Origin: Plasmodiophora brassicae
Taxonomy: Eukaryota > Endomyxa > Phytomyxea > Plasmodiophorida > Plasmodiophoridae
Reading direction: 5' to 3'
Assembly (NCBI GenBank): GCA_039704465.1
Contig: JASFAU010000007.1
Span: forward strand, 310,001 to 374,000
DNA: 64,000 nucleotides
Under the pieces are notes generated by a model that was not told the origin of the DNA, did no database searches, and was given only the letters and a program-made list of their open reading frames with translations. The position numbers were made by a program, and so were the translations under genes. Positions 33,287 through 46,749 of the stretch are shown one piece after another. Each line of letters opens with the position of its first letter. The first letter of the stretch is position 1.

Positions 33287-33892
33287 TCACGAGATGGCGT
33301 TCCTGCCGAAGCGGTCGCAGAACGTCGCGCCCTGCCTCGCCTCCCGCTTCTCGCTCTCCTCCTGTTCCTTACGAAGCCTTTGCCGGTACTCAGCCAGCTG
33401 ATCCCAGACGAGTCAGGCACTGGGACGCGTACAGCCGCCGGCGACCCCATGCCTTCCTGTTATCATCTCGTAGCATCTGCAGGTATCGTCGGCGGGCGGC
33501 GTTGTCGTTCATAGACATGGCGTTAACCATTTCCTCGCGCCGTTTGGCCCCTTCCATGACCCAGGCGTCGCGTCGTTCTTCGTCGCGCGCGATCGCCTCC
33601 TTCGCTCTCTCCAGCTCTTCCTGGTTCGTCTTCTCCTCGTGCCTGTCGAGGGGTCAGCGGGCAGCGTCAATAAAGACCCACACGTCCGGTCGGCCAACGC
33701 TATCTGGGCCTTCTCTTCGGGCGTCCCGAACAGGCACCGTTGTCGCTCCCTGATCAGCGCTTGGCGTCGTTGGCGTCGAGATTCGGCCCGCGACGTCTCC
33801 AACGCGTACTCGCTGTCGATGCTCTCCTGGGTGGCTCGCGACGCCACCGGCCGAATCGGTCGGTTGATAATGCTTTGGCGGACCTTGAGCAT
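33287..33892 (-). CDS. RIB43A-like coiled-coil protein (flagellar microtubule)
   Basis: From ATG 33892 the protein is almost entirely charged helix (RAESRRQRRQALIRERQR, EELERAKEAIARDEERR, EKREARQGATFCDRFGRNAI). One ~44-nt intron joins DR to HEEKTNQEE. A second short intron near 33400 is needed to reach the C-terminal LAEYRQRLRKEQEESEKR segment, but I could not place its donor cleanly. The overall composition and the short C-terminal signature (ATFCDRFGRN) resemble RIB43A/RIBC proteins of ciliary doublet microtubules; this is a weak, motif-level call. It would imply a flagellated stage. It converges with SWI3, with 38 bp between the two stops. Confidence 0.5.
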
Positions 33893-34100
33893 CGCGATGC
33901 AACCCGACGACGTCCAACGATGTGGTACCCCTCGCCGATCCCGAATCGCTCCTTTCGCAATTAAGTTGGTACAGACGGATGTTGACAGATCGTCGATGTC
34001 GATGACGTCACGCCCCCTTCAATGACGTCACCGTCCTGGACGTTGATATCCGGACCGGAACCATGACTGCCCATTCCCCAAATTCGTCTCTTCGAAACCG

Positions 34101-35510
<1,410 letters not shown>

Positions 35511-35688
35511 TCGCATCGTCGCATACAATTTATTCAGGGGTGCGCGCATGGCCCGATTGATCCCAGATTCCCGCGACGACAGATACTTCGTCGAGCGATA
35601 CGCGTGTCCGCCATTTGACGATATCGGTGCCCCCCGACTAATACGGCGCGCTGCGTTCGACGCCAGATGCTAACGCGGCGGTGACCGA

Positions 35689-38665
35689 ATGTCGGAGGCA
35701 CGCCAGTTCATAGGGCACGCTGCCGTCCAGTGCCCGCGAAGCACGGTCCTTGCCGCCCTGGACGAGGACACCCGCGACCTGCTAGACCACGAGTGGCCGC
35801 TGATCTTCCAGGCCATCCTGGCGGCGTTCGTCGACACTCGCGCCGTCGACGATGCCGCCGGGCCGCCTAAAGCCACGTTGACGTGCGACGCCGTGCACGC
35901 CGCTCCCGTCACCCACTGCCAATGCCAGTCGTCGCGATGGCCAGTCCGGCAGAAGGAGAACCCGTCGCCGTGTCGGATTCTGGCCCAGAGAAGCCTGGCC
36001 ATCACCGGGTTCATGCAGTACCTCCTCGGTCGGGTCGGCAAGGAACGGGAGGGCGCCCTGGCCGCCTGGGCCGTCCGCGTCGCGTACGCCCTGGAACAGA
36101 TCCAGCAGTACGCTGGCAAGTGTGTCGGCGTTGTCACGCCTGTGGCGGTCGCCAACCCGATCATTCACGAAATGCAGATGGCGGGCGACCTGATGCCGCC
36201 CTGGCCGGCCTACATGCAGGTACGCGTTTCGCTGGCCGACCCCGAGCGCCGCTCCCGCGCTTAGCGATGCGCCAGGCGATGTCGGAGCGGATGTTCGTGT
36301 CCGAGGAAGTGACCGCGGCCGCGTTCGAGGTCCTTGTCAACCACATCGCCGCCGACGACCTGGAGGCCAGCCAGGGGTTCCAATCGCGGTACATTCGGTC
36401 GCCCGCCATGATCGGAACGGTAATGCCCATCCCCGGGGCGGGGGTTGACCAATTGCACAGCCGCCATTTGAGCGGCGTCGCAGATTGTGACGATGCTGAA
36501 CGTGTCCGACGTCGACGCGTGGCGCCTGACGACGCAGAACTTCTCGTTCCTGCTCGAGAACGAGCCGCTGAACGCCGACGCGTTCCTGGCGTACAAGAAC
36601 TGGCTGGACATGATGCTGAACCTGCTGAAACGCCCGCAGGTCGGATCCCGCTGTCCTCGCCAGGCCCGGGGCCGCTCGTTGATCGCCATGCACAGGTTGC
36701 GGTCCTGTCGTCGGCGGACGGCGACAATTTCCTGGACGTCGTCGGCGACGGAACGACGCGATACAACTTCAAGATGGTCATCAACGTCATGTCCATGGTC
36801 CTGATGCGGAACCTGCTGGTCAGGCGCGACGGCACCCGACAGCTGCTGCAGAAGGTCATCGAGCAGATCGAGAAAAGTATCGCAATCGGCGCCCCTGCCG
36901 GCCCTGTCTCGTTGCTGTCCCGCCCTAACGTCCCTGTCGCACAGCGTTCGGGCCGTACGATGGCGAAGCGTCCGCCCTGGTCCGCGTCGTCCTGTTCGTC
37001 CTGCTCAACCGGTTCCGGCACGTCCCGTCACCGCAGTTCACGAAGAACAACGTCATCCTGCCGAACGTCCTCAAGCTGTTCGAGGCCGTCGAACAGTTCG
37101 TCTTCTACTCGTATGAGCCGCATTCAGGGCACCCCTCGAGGGGGGACGGCGGCGGCCTTGAAACCTGACACCGTCCACAGGCCCGCCTATCGACTGTCGG
37201 TCGAGTTCAAGGACATCGCCGTGCACATGGCCTCGGACGGCAGCGCGATGATCGACCGCGACCTGGTAGGGGGGCGGGTTGGCACACATCGGCGCGCAGG
37301 GCCGTCGTCGTGACCGGGTTTGTGCACGCAGGTCGACGCCGCCGTCCAGCTCGGCGAAGTCGTCCACCGGTCGGTGGTGGTCGCGATGGACGGCAGCGCG
37401 CGCGCTCAGGCGGACGGCATGCTGGGCGCCATACGCCAGTACCTGTCCATGTTCAGCGACGCGTCCTGCCTGTACGCCACGTACCGGGACGCGTCCACCC
37501 TGTCCCGCAACCTGTACCTGCTGAAGCGCCAGGCGCTGAAGGTCGGCATCGGCGCCAAGGCCCGGAAGCGGAAGGCGTCCATCATGGGCGACGGCGCCGC
37601 CTATCGCGACGGCGACACCGCATCCAGCGATTACTCGTGGAAGACGCTGCGCCTGCGTATCGCGCTCTCGATCCAGCAGGAGAACAGGAAGACGACGGGC
37701 GACAGCGACCTGGCCGGCGACTCGCTGGCGCTGATCCGCCAGCCGCATCATCATCAGCAGCAGCCGGCGCGCCCGTCCCTGGCGGCCCCCGCTGCCGAAC
37801 CGGTCCCGTCGACGATTGCGCCCCGGCCGCTCAGCCGCCGGATGACGTTCATGGTCGTCGATTACGCGTCCGAAGCGCAGGCGCTCAGCGCCGCCGAGCG
37901 CCTGTCTGGGCACGTCCGCCACCTGTACCGCGTCGACAGGACCATGTTCGCGGGCAGCAAACGTAACGATCCGCGTGTCGGCTGATCGGGCGCGCGCCTC
38001 GTCTGACGCGCGCTCTCCCAGGCGAGACGAAGGACTTCTGGGTGTCCGCCCAGCTGGGCGAGGTCGTCGCCGTGCTGTCCGGGCGCATGCAGCAGAAGAT
38101 GGTGCTGGTCTGCGTCAGGAACCGGACCGGGCTGTTCCCCAGGTCGGTCGGTCATCGCGGGGGTCATGCTGGCCTGCGCGTGCTGATGACGAGGGGGTGG
38201 GCAACGCCAGGTCGCACCTGTCGAGCGGGCCGGTCGGGTTCGAGGTCGACGTCGGCATCGGCGCCTTTATCCAGCAGGACGCGCCGTCGGCCGTGAAACG
38301 CGGCACGATCGCCAACGCCGGGTCCATGTCGCTGACGGGCGTCAAGGTGACCGACGGTGCCGTTGTCGGACGCGGGATCGTTTGAACGGTGGGGCCCTGC
38401 AGGATCATCGCGTCGTGGCCAGCAGCAGCGACCTCGGCCAGCTCCAGGAGGTCTGCCGCCCCCATCCCCCCGTTCGTGTGTGTGGCCGACCCGCTGACTG
38501 GCGCGTCAGATCGTCGAGGAGAGCCCGCCGCAGCGCTCGTCGTCCGTCCTGTCGACGTTGTCGAACGACGACGAACCGTCGATGCAGTCGATCTCCAGAG
38601 CCAGCCCACACAAATCGGTACGAATCGACAACGCCAGAGCGCGACGCGACGACGACGACGGCTGA
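35689..38665 (+). CDS. Large helical protein of unknown family, ~10 exons
   Basis: From ATG 35689 (MSEARQFIGHAAVQC) the frame can be followed through about nine introns, most 48-60 nt, to a stop at 38663-38665. The last two junctions (VK to DHRVV, and LQE to IVEESPPQ) are in phase and extend the gene 280 bp beyond the first apparent stop. Repeating amphipathic helices (WLDMMLNLLKRP, NFKMVINVMSMVLMRNLLV, VVLFVLLNRFRHV, VLKLFEAVEQFVFYS) suggest a HEAT/ARM-like solenoid. Later come a basic segment (KARKRKASIM), a Gln/His/Pro-rich linker, a compact module (FWVSAQLGEVVAVLSGRMQQ) and a Ser/Asp-rich tail. I could not assign a family. Confidence 0.6.
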
Positions 38666-39033
38666 CGCCCATCGTGTCGCAGCTGTCGCGACGACGATCG
38701 ACGATCCAGCGGGATCACGTCGCCACCGCCAAGCAGGCGTCGTTCCAGAAGGAAACGTACGTTCGTGTTGTGTGCCGGCGCCGCGGGCGCGACATGGCTG
38801 ACGTCGTCGAACAGGGCGAAACAGTCGCTGAAGCTGCTGGCCGACCTGAACTCGGTCCGATCGGGCCTGCACGGTCGGCCAGGGCGTGCCCCCCTTTGCC
38901 GTTTATTATCGTACTGACGGTCGTGGCAGGCGTCGCCAGCGGCGCCGGGAGCGCCCACCTGGTCGACCCGTACGACGGCCGCCTCTCGTGGCGTTCCGCA
39001 ACTGACGCCCCCTCCTGTGTCAGGGTGGATTCG
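38666..39033. other. Intergenic, no gene seen
   Basis: Very GC-rich sequence with long chance ORFs on both strands (a consequence of base composition). No domain is seen. It presumably holds the LIM gene promoter. Confidence 0.3.
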
Positions 39034-40366
39034 ATGCAGGCGCCGTCGACCTCCAGCAGCGGTGCGGCGGCGGCCAGCGCCGCCGCCTCAGGGCGACATA
39101 CCGCGAGCGCGTTCGTCGCTCACGTCGACTACAGGAGCACTGCCCCAGTGGACGACGAGGTCGGTGGAGTCGTCCACCCACCCCGGTTGTCGCCAATCCT
39201 TCGCTGACAACGCTGGGCAGGCTATCGGTGCGCTGCTGGACGCCGCCATGGACCTGTCGTTGCTGCCGGACGAGATCCGCCCATCCCCAGCGCACGTGTC
39301 GGCCGTCGAAACGGCCAGGCCACGTTCTACCACATGCGCGACGTGTCGTAGCGCGGTGTCGTCGTACGACGAGCAGTACCGTCTGGACGTGTTGCCCGTC
39401 TGCGAGGCGGATTACCTGGCGGGTCGGCCGTCGTGCGCCGTCTGCGCCACGAAACTCGTGGCGGGCGACGGCAGCGTCCGGCTGACGAACGGGACGCGTG
39501 TGCACCCGGACTGTGCCGTCTGCACCGATTGTGGACGTACGTTTCGGTTGCCGCTGAACGCGAGGGGTGCCCCGTTGAGACGTGTGCCTCCCCCCAAACG
39601 CAGGGGACACGGCGACCATGGTCTGGCGCGGCGCCATGTACTGCCGCCGGGACTTCCTGCACCACTTCTGGCGGTCGTGCGCCAAGTGCTCGTCGGCGAT
39701 CACGTCCGACTACTACGCGATCGGGGCGAACGCGTTCCACAAAGACTGTGCCACCTGCAGCCACTGCCAGGTGCCCCTGGTCGGCGACGGGCGCCAGTGC
39801 GTCATGCTGCGGTCGGGCAACGCTCTGTACTGCGCCAACCACGCCAAGGAGGCCATCCTGAACACGTACTGCGGCGTCTGCCAACAAGGTGCACCCCGCT
39901 CCGTTTGTGGGTTGGGACGACGCGCGTCGTGACCGGGTGCGCGCTGCTAGAGCTGACGTCGGACGACATGTCGGCGTCGTACCAGATCGCGCCGTACCGA
40001 TTCCACCAGGACTGCCCGTCGTGCGGCGTGTGTGGCGACCGGCCCAGCTCTGGGAAGCGCTTCCACATCGCCAGCCATCTGCCGCTGGAGATCCTCTGCC
40101 AGGACCACTGCCCGCAGCTGACCGGCACGCCGACCTGCCCGACCTGCACGCTGCCGATCGGCCAGGACCAGGACAGGACCGTCGTCAACACGGTGCCGTA
40201 CCATCTGGCATGCGTCCGATGTGCCGTCTGCGACACGAGGTTCGTCGGCCCGCCCTAATGGGGCGCACTGGTGCTGACGGGCGTTGGGGCCAGCTTGCTG
40301 AACAGGACGATACACAGCCTGAACGGGAAGATCCTGTGCAGGAACGATTTCAGGGCGGGTGGCGGG

Positions 40367-40398
<32 letters not shown>

Positions 40399-40681
40399 TG
40401 ACGACAGGAAGAAGCAGGTCGGGCACCACCACTCGACGTGCTCGTCGTGCCACCTGCCGATCAGCGAGTCGCGCCTGGGCGTCAAGGTCAAGGACCGCAA
40501 GTTGCACAAGTCGTGCGTGAAGTGCACCGTCTGCGGCGAGCAGCTGGGCACCGTCGGCCACATCGTGTTCCTGCACCAGGGCAACATCATGTGCTACAAC
40601 CACTACACCGAGGCCAAGTCCAGAGACGCGCAGCGGCTCAGCGCCGTTAGCGTGCCTGTTCCTCCACAGGCATCGGCGTGA
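39034..40681 (+). CDS. Multi-LIM-domain protein
   Basis: LIM domains are double zinc fingers that mediate protein contacts, often at actin structures. ATG 39034 opens a Ser/Ala-rich N-terminus; a 59-nt intron (~39160-39218) leads to AIGALLDAAMDLSLL, which looks like a paxillin-type LD motif. Four to five LIM units follow: CATCRSAVSSYDEQY and CAVCATKLV; HPDCAVCTDCGRTF; CAKCSSAITSDYYAI then HKDCATCSHCQVPL; HQDCPSCGVCGDRP and CPTCTLPIGQ; and a last unit with CSSCHLPISE, HKSCVKCTVCGEQL and ending CYNHY. A polyalanine run of 11 separates the last two. Introns lie near 39580, 39890 and 40250. Paxillin/zyxin-like organisation is possible; orthology is not claimed. Confidence 0.8.
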
Positions 40682-40746
40682 ACGCCGCGCGCACGACCAC
40701 GACTAATAATAAGAACCGAAATGTTATTATCGGGGCTATATCGCGT

Positions 40747-42813
40747 TTACGAATCCGTTGTCGCCTGCTGCGTCTGCTGCTGTTGGTCGGTGTCGATGGA
40801 GAAGACGTGCTTCAGGGCGAGGTGCCAGGTGCAGATGAGGTCGAACAGGATCGGGCGACGCTGCCCCATGCATCGGCGAAGAAGCGCGTCGATCTGCCTG
40901 ATGTTCTCGTCGGCCATCGTGGACGTCCCCTTCTGGACCCGGTACTGGATGCGGTCGGCGACCGGCTCCTGCTCGTTGTAGTCGTTGCGGATGCCGACGA
41001 GCAGCGACGGCACCGACATGGCCAGCAGGTCGAATCGTATCATGCGCCAGGACGGATGCCGACGGTCGATGGGAATGATGAAGAACAACCCGGATGAACG
41101 GATCTGGTCCAGTTCTTTCTGATAGGGGACGCCGCGGTCTGCGATAACGGGGACGCTGGTGTCTTCGGCGACAGATTCGGCAACAAGCCGACCGGTGATG
41201 CCATCTGTCAGCGGGTCCGTCAACAAAGCGGAACTGGCAGGGACGCGCGTCGTGGTATCTGCCGCTGGGGCCTCGGGAGCCGGTGTCGCGGCCGCCGCCT
41301 CGGGTTCGTCTGACACGGGAAGCCTGCGTAAATGAGGTCAGCATGAGGACAACCAGCGAGCGCGGTACGTACGGGTTGGGCGGCGATGACGGTTTCTGCG
41401 CCTGCTTGGCAGCGGCGTTGATGTGGGAATCCCGGATGGCCTGAGCCGCCTCGAATCCCTCCCGCGTCTCGATATACGTCAGCATGGTGCCAATGCGTTG
41501 CGATGATAACCGCAGCATCGCCTGGGCCGACTTCTTGTCAAACTTGGCGAGGTGGTCGAAGAACCCCTTGATCCCTGTCGACAATCAGGTACACACACAC
41601 ACACACACACGCCAACAGACGAGACATCGGTACCTGGAGAAACCTGCTTGGGATCGAATGCGGTCTGAAGTCCATCTAATGAGTTCGACCTGGAAATGGT
41701 GCCGTCAGCTCCCGCGGCAGCCTTGCCGAGCGACGCTGAGCTCGACGATCGACTGGGCTGTTTCGTGCGGGATGCTGCTGGCTTCGAGCGCTTCCGTTTC
41801 GCACCCGCCGCTGGCGTCGTCACTGGCTGGACTTGTTCCATGGGCGAAGCAACCGCTTGCGCAACAGGGATGGGCCTAGAAGACGCATGCTGTGCACAGG
41901 GTATCATCAGCAGGAGCACATGCCACACGCTTCGTGAATAAACACACGGCAGCGGCCCCCATAGCGGCCTGTATCTGGGCGTGGCGAGACGCGGCGGCCA
42001 CGTTCTGCGAATGCTGCGCCTGGGATTTGTTGATCGCACGAACCTGCACGATGAGCAATGAATGATTGCGCGCTAGACGTTGACCAATAGCACGATGCCA
42101 ACAACCTTCTCGACGATAACCTTGATGCGAGGGACGAGGTCAGCGTGCGTCGCCGAGACGCCTTTCTCCAGCGCCTGGCGAACGGAATGGATTTCCAGGA
42201 CGAGCTGCTCGAAGAACAGCTTCTGTCTGAAGTCGACGATGGACTCCAGGAACGCCGGCGAGATCTTCTTCTGGCACTGCGTCAGGTACTCGAGGATCTC
42301 ATTGTTCCTGTTCTGGTTCTCGTTGATCGGCACGGCTTGCACGGCGCCGGCAACGGCCGACGACGACACGGGCATGACGCGAGGTTGCATCTGCTGTGCC
42401 GGCCCTGCATGCAACGGTGTCGGTGCTGCATGCGATGGCGTCGCCGCCTGGGGCTGGGGTTCGACACTACTCGTCGACTTCTGATTCTGAGCCGCTTCCT
42501 TCTTCAAATTCTTCAGTTGAAGGAGGTGCTTCTGGAACGAGCTCAGGTACTCCTCCTGCGTCGATGACGACACCTAATGGGTAAACGATACGTCGGTGAC
42601 AGGACACCGACCTGCGTCTGAGCCTTGTGGAAGCAATTCTCCTCCATCTTGCTGGCGATGCTCCTGCCCTCGTCCTCGGTGGCGAAGAACCCGGCGATCT
42701 CCGCAAACCTGCACGCGTACCGTCAGCACGGACGACGACGAATGCGCAGACGGCTCGGCGCGCGCGTACAGGCTGTCCCGCATGGACTGGCGCAGCGCCT
42801 CGCTCGGCATCAT
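40747..42813 (-). CDS. MED15: Mediator tail subunit MED15
   Basis: MED15 uses its KIX domain to contact activators. ATG 42813 begins MMPSEALRQSMRDSL, which after a ~65-nt intron joins FAEIAGFFATEDEGRSIASK, MEENCFHKAQTQ and, after another intron, SSSTQEEYLSSFQKHLLQLK: a KIX-type three-helix block with the usual A-x-x-E-x-x-x-F-x-K-A pattern. A Gln/Pro/Ala/Ser-rich middle follows (PQPQAATPSHAAPTP; KRKRSKPAASRTKQP). The C-terminus is typical of MED15 tails: HPSWRMIRFDLLAMSVPSLL, then ADENIRQIDALLRR and LFDLICTWHLALKHVF. One intron contains a (GT)10 microsatellite (41591-41610). An upstream 5' exon is possible. Confidence 0.75.
41591..41610. repeat. (AC)10 microsatellite in a MED15 intron
   Basis: Perfect dinucleotide run; on the gene strand it is (GT)10 inside an intron. 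Confidence 0.9.
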
Positions 42814-43392
42814 GGTGGCCGGCGCGAACGATGACCACTGCGCGCATCACGCACTGCCTGGGCCGACCCGTTACGTCCGGGGCCTCAGGGCCCCAGGAAT
42901 AGAACAACCACTGAGCCCGTGCCGACCTCCCCGCCGACGAACTGCAGCTTCTGCCGCGATCCGCGCTCGACCGGGACGGGGCAGCCTTGTTTTTGTGCGC
43001 CAGGCAGGAACCTTCCTGCTGAATGGGGACACGGAACCAGACGTGATGTCGTAATACAATATACTGGAAGCAATCTGAATCGTCGTCCCCCATGCGCGAC
43101 GCGCCATAGTTAGCCCATGATGCCACATGCGAGGCTGGCGCGATGCTGTCGACGGCGACGGCTGCACAGCGAGCGCGGCCTGTATTACGCCATGACTTCC
43201 AGACAGGTATGCTGGACGAGCATATCGCTACAGGTCGAATGAACCGGTGGGTGCAGGTCCGACCCATGTCGTTGTGGACGGGAGAATCGTCACTGGACGA
43301 GGAACGTGTGTCTTCGGGACCGGCAGGCCCCGCGAAGCCATGCATTGGGCCACAAGACGACGTTGCGCGTCGTTCTCGACAGGAACAGCCAA
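42814..43392. other. Region between MED15 and the next gene
   Basis: May contain an extra 5' exon of MED15 on the minus strand (MGDDDSDCFQ at about 43090) or a plus-strand exon beginning at ATG 43143 (MLSTATAAQRARPVLRHDFQ). Neither could be tied into a complete model. Confidence 0.25.
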
Positions 43393-43979
43393 TGTGGACA
43401 CTGCCGCACGACGACACGTACATCGTCGATTCGAACCTGGTCATGTTCTACATGACTGGGAGGTTCCCAACGTGGGTCAAGTTTATTCGCGATCACGATG
43501 CGCTCGGTACTGTCAACCTTGCCAAACAATGCGCCCTGTCATGACCGGATCCCGGCGCAGGCAAGAAATTGTATGCCCTGCCGCAGATCGAGCGCGACCT
43601 TCAGTACGATCTTCCCGATGTGATCGAGACTCTCAGAGTCGCGGATCCGTCCGCTGCACCATCGCCTGACGATCTCGACGTCGTTTGCAACGAGATCGTC
43701 GAGAAATTGCAGTTTTCGCAGACGTTCGCCAGAGAGTGTCGGTCGCATGTCGAGCAGATTATAGCGGCCGGATTCTTCGTCAACGCTGCCGACCCGTTAC
43801 AGATTCCTCCAGACCAAGGCAGGCGTGCCGTCTTTGCGACGAGCGACCGGTTTATACGGCGAGTTATGGTCCGAACGCGATTGAGGACGCGTATCATTGG
43901 GCAAATTCTGGAAACTTTCCGGCTGCGTCTGATCCCTATCCGGTACATTGCCAACGATACCTGGACCGATTTGGTCTAG
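43393..43979 (+). CDS. Hypothetical protein, weakly PIN-like
   Basis: From ATG 43393: MWTLPHDDTYIVDSNLVMFY, TWVKFIRDHDALG, then after a ~54-nt intron (ending 43559) KKLYALPQIERDLQYDLPDV, EIVEKLQFSQTFAREC and a basic amphipathic end (RTRIIGQILETFRLRL). The opening strand-Asp-Ser-Asn followed later by a LPQIERDL helix resembles the start of PIN nuclease domains, but the later acidic residues are not clear. The 3' end is uncertain: another frame ends at 44044, where the stop overlaps AATAAA. Exons further 5' are possible. Confidence 0.4.
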
Positions 43980-44106
43980 CGGTACACAGTTCGACAGGCT
44001 TTCGAGACCCAGACATAACTACATGTATGTACAGGTACAAATAAACGGCCGGTGCGTTCAGAACGAACCGAATGCAGTTATCCCTAACCATTCGTGTAGG
44101 GAGATG

Positions 44107-45028
44107 GCATGAAACGAGCACTTGTTAACAGATCCATGCGGGGCAAATTCGATCGTCGTCATGTGGAATGACGTCGACTTTGTCATGAGGAATGGTACCA
44201 ACCGCATGCACGAGTGGCACGCATACATAGGATTCGATCCTTTCGGTGATCCCACAGCTTTGAGGCGGTATTGCCCAACGAGATCAGGTTTCGCCCATGT
44301 TATGCAGATTAAAAGCCGTGTTTATTGGCGTACAGATAGCATGTTGCCTTCAGGAGTTGTCAGGACACTCCAAGTGAAGTCCGCCACGCACTCCGAAACG
44401 ATCATGGTTCAGGTTGTCGATGGGACGCAGAACCGCTGGGCGCGACGACGTTGTAATGCAGCTCCTTCGCAAGCTGCTCGAAATCGGAAACTATTTATGG
44501 TCTGACCGTGAGCGTATTTCAATGATATGTGTGGAACATTGACGTTGGTATTCACAGTCGTCCAATGTCAACGACGTCCGTCGGGCGTTCTCTGGTGAAC
44601 CTATGAACCCTGCGACTACCTCTGATCGCGAGAACTCCTCAGCTTCGCTTCGACTGGATGCGAGAACCATTGAACGATTAGGTGCTTCACAGTTCGACAA
44701 AAAGCAGAAGAGGACCTACGATGCGAAGCGTGTGCAGGCACTGGGCGGTCGTGCACCGAAGAATGTTAGAACGCCCATTAACATCCTCAAGGGGATGCGT
44801 GCTAAGCAGAGAATGCGCGAGAAACGGCAGGAAGCGCTCGACATCGCTGCAGGAAATCTCGTGGTCAAGAAAACAGCGGTCAGGCAAAGCACCGGCGGCC
44901 TGAAAGTTGGTCTGGGCAAGTTCAGCCGTGGGCAACTGACGCTGTCCGGCCGGGACATTCGTGCTGTCGAAAACGATGGGTCGTCTGTGCGAATCTCCCA
45001 AATCCTATCTTCCAAGAAGCGACGATAA
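44107..45028 (+). CDS. Basic nucleolar-type hypothetical protein (DUF4602-like C-terminus)
   Basis: The secure part is 44603-45028 (141 aa from MNPATTSDRENSS). It is strongly basic: KKQKRTYDAKRVQALGG, then RTPINILKGMRAKQRMREKR and IAAGNLVVKK, resembling small rRNA-processing factors of the C1orf131/DUF4602 type. Likely upstream exons include FEAVLPNEIR, TLQVKSATHSETIMVQ and LLRKLLEIGNYLWSD, linked by introns of ~50-75 nt, but the junction into the last exon does not keep phase with the obvious sites. The start at 44107 is therefore provisional. Confidence 0.45.
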
Positions 45029-45162
45029 ATCATCATGTCAAGATTGGCTTTATCAGATGCGAATATGATATTACGATAGATAGGCTGACAGGTATCGGTG
45101 CACACCATCGTCATTGTTGCTCTAGCAACATGCCATGATCTGCACATGGACGCCTGCAAACT

Positions 45163-46566
45163 CTATACCCAACTGGGCAATCTCAAATTCGGAACAATGC
45201 TGAGGGTGGCAGAAGCACCCTCGCTGGCAACTGCATTGTCTGTGTCACTAATCACGAGAACATTATCAGCAGCGGTCGAGGACGGCGAGGCAAGCGACGG
45301 TGCTGCAGGCGTCGGCGACTTAGGCTTCGCAGGTGCCGAATTATAGACGTGCTTGAGACGGCACTTCTCGCCCATTGCACAGTATCCTGGGCAAATACTT
45401 CAACGAAAATGATGTGCCAAATGAAATGCGATTACGATCACCTCTATTGAAGTCTTGGCAAACGGCAGCCCCTGGATTAACCTTCACGTGGCGATAAACG
45501 CAGGAATCGCCTTTTGTACAGACGCCCTACACGAAATTCAACACAACGGGACAAGGAGTGCAACAGATCTACCTTCAGGAAATGGGTGCAAACAGGCATC
45601 TTGTTCCGGTCCAGTTCGTGCGAAAGCTTGCAGGTATCAGGAGATGAGCATACACCGTTTGCAATGAAATCTCGACAAACGGCCACTTTTGAACGATCAT
45701 GCTCGTATGGGCACTTATCGCCATCCTTGCAATTCCCTGAGCAGAACACGAGATGACCTAACGCAGTAATCGTGGCGAGCAACTAGAGATTACCGAATCG
45801 ACAGTAAAACATGCACGGCTGTTTGGAACGCTTATCGATCTTCTTACGCCGTAAAACTTGTAAACTTTTCCTGAGCACGCGCGACGCCGAGTACCGACTG
45901 CTCTGCATCGACGAACGAACTAAGGAGCCCTGTAAACGACAACCTGCGTCAATGTCTGGATCCGCCTAGGCAACCGAAAACACGCTACCGTTGTGGTCTT
46001 GATGAATTCCAGGCCATTGAGCAGTACTCGGCTCGGAACGAAAGGGGCGGGCGTCATCACGTTACGAGGAGGTGAATCGCATCGAACAAGGCTGCGACCG
46101 CAATTCGATAACCGGAACCGGACACCATTAACCACAAATGATTTTGATCTCGTCGCCTTCGGCGCGTCTGCGGTCGGACGATGAGAGACTCTGCAAATTA
46201 CCTGAAACGCCCTTACCCATAGGCTTTCCGAACGATACGCCGTTACGAAGCCAGACTTTCGCGGGTTTGGCGTTGTGTACCTTCGCGATCCCTTTCTTCC
46301 GGTTCAGTAAACGTCGAAGAATCTCAAGACGTTCCTCCTACAACCGCATCTAAGGCCGTGCAATTAGTCAGGACTCGAGCAAACGTTCATACAGCGGTGT
46401 GCGGCGCGGCCGCTCTACGACGTTCTGTGTGGGCGAACGGGCAGGCGGCGGCGCGCGAACACTTGCCAGCGACCCAGAACCGGCAGGGTACGGCGCTCGT
46501 CGTCCGCTTGCGCGCGTGGATCGCGGTGCGCAGTACAGCGAGACGCGCCGCGGCGTCGTCAGACAT
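45163..46566 (-). CDS. Multi-CCCH zinc-finger protein (ZC3H3-like)
   Basis: CCCH fingers bind RNA. The first exon, from ATG 46566, holds one finger (CRFWVAGKCSRAAACPFAH, spacing C-x7-C-x5-C-x3-H), spliced in phase to EERLEILRRLLNRKKGIAKV. After basic linker exons (VLRRKKIDKRSKQPCMFYCR) there is a tandem array: CRFGNCKDGDKCPYEH, CRDFIANGVCSSPDTCKLSH, CTHFLKGVCTKGDSCVYRH and CQDFNRGYCAMGEKCRLKH. The array spacing and the KVAVCRDF linkers match the ZC3H3/AtC3H7 group (mRNA 3'-end processing and export in animals). The C-terminal tail is Ser/Ala-rich. Introns are 45-70 nt, except one of about 110 nt near 46100-46210. Confidence 0.8.
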
Positions 46567-46749
46567 GGCCGTCCACTGTCCCCACTACTCACGACGACTA
46601 CGACTCTGGCAGCAGCGGCAGCAGCGGACTACCACCGCGAGCTGCGATTCGTTTGCGGATTGCTTCCCAACGCCCAACAGCGCGGCACGCTGAAAATATC
46701 TGCGCACCTGATTACTGATTGCGATTGGTCAAACGAATAGTAGCCCCGT

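Noticed and set aside
36161..37021. 286-codon minus-strand ORF
   Set aside because: Shadow of the spliced plus-strand helical gene in very GC-rich DNA.
41591..41610. Dinucleotide run considered as a regulatory element
   Set aside because: A simple microsatellite inside an intron; nothing indicates function.
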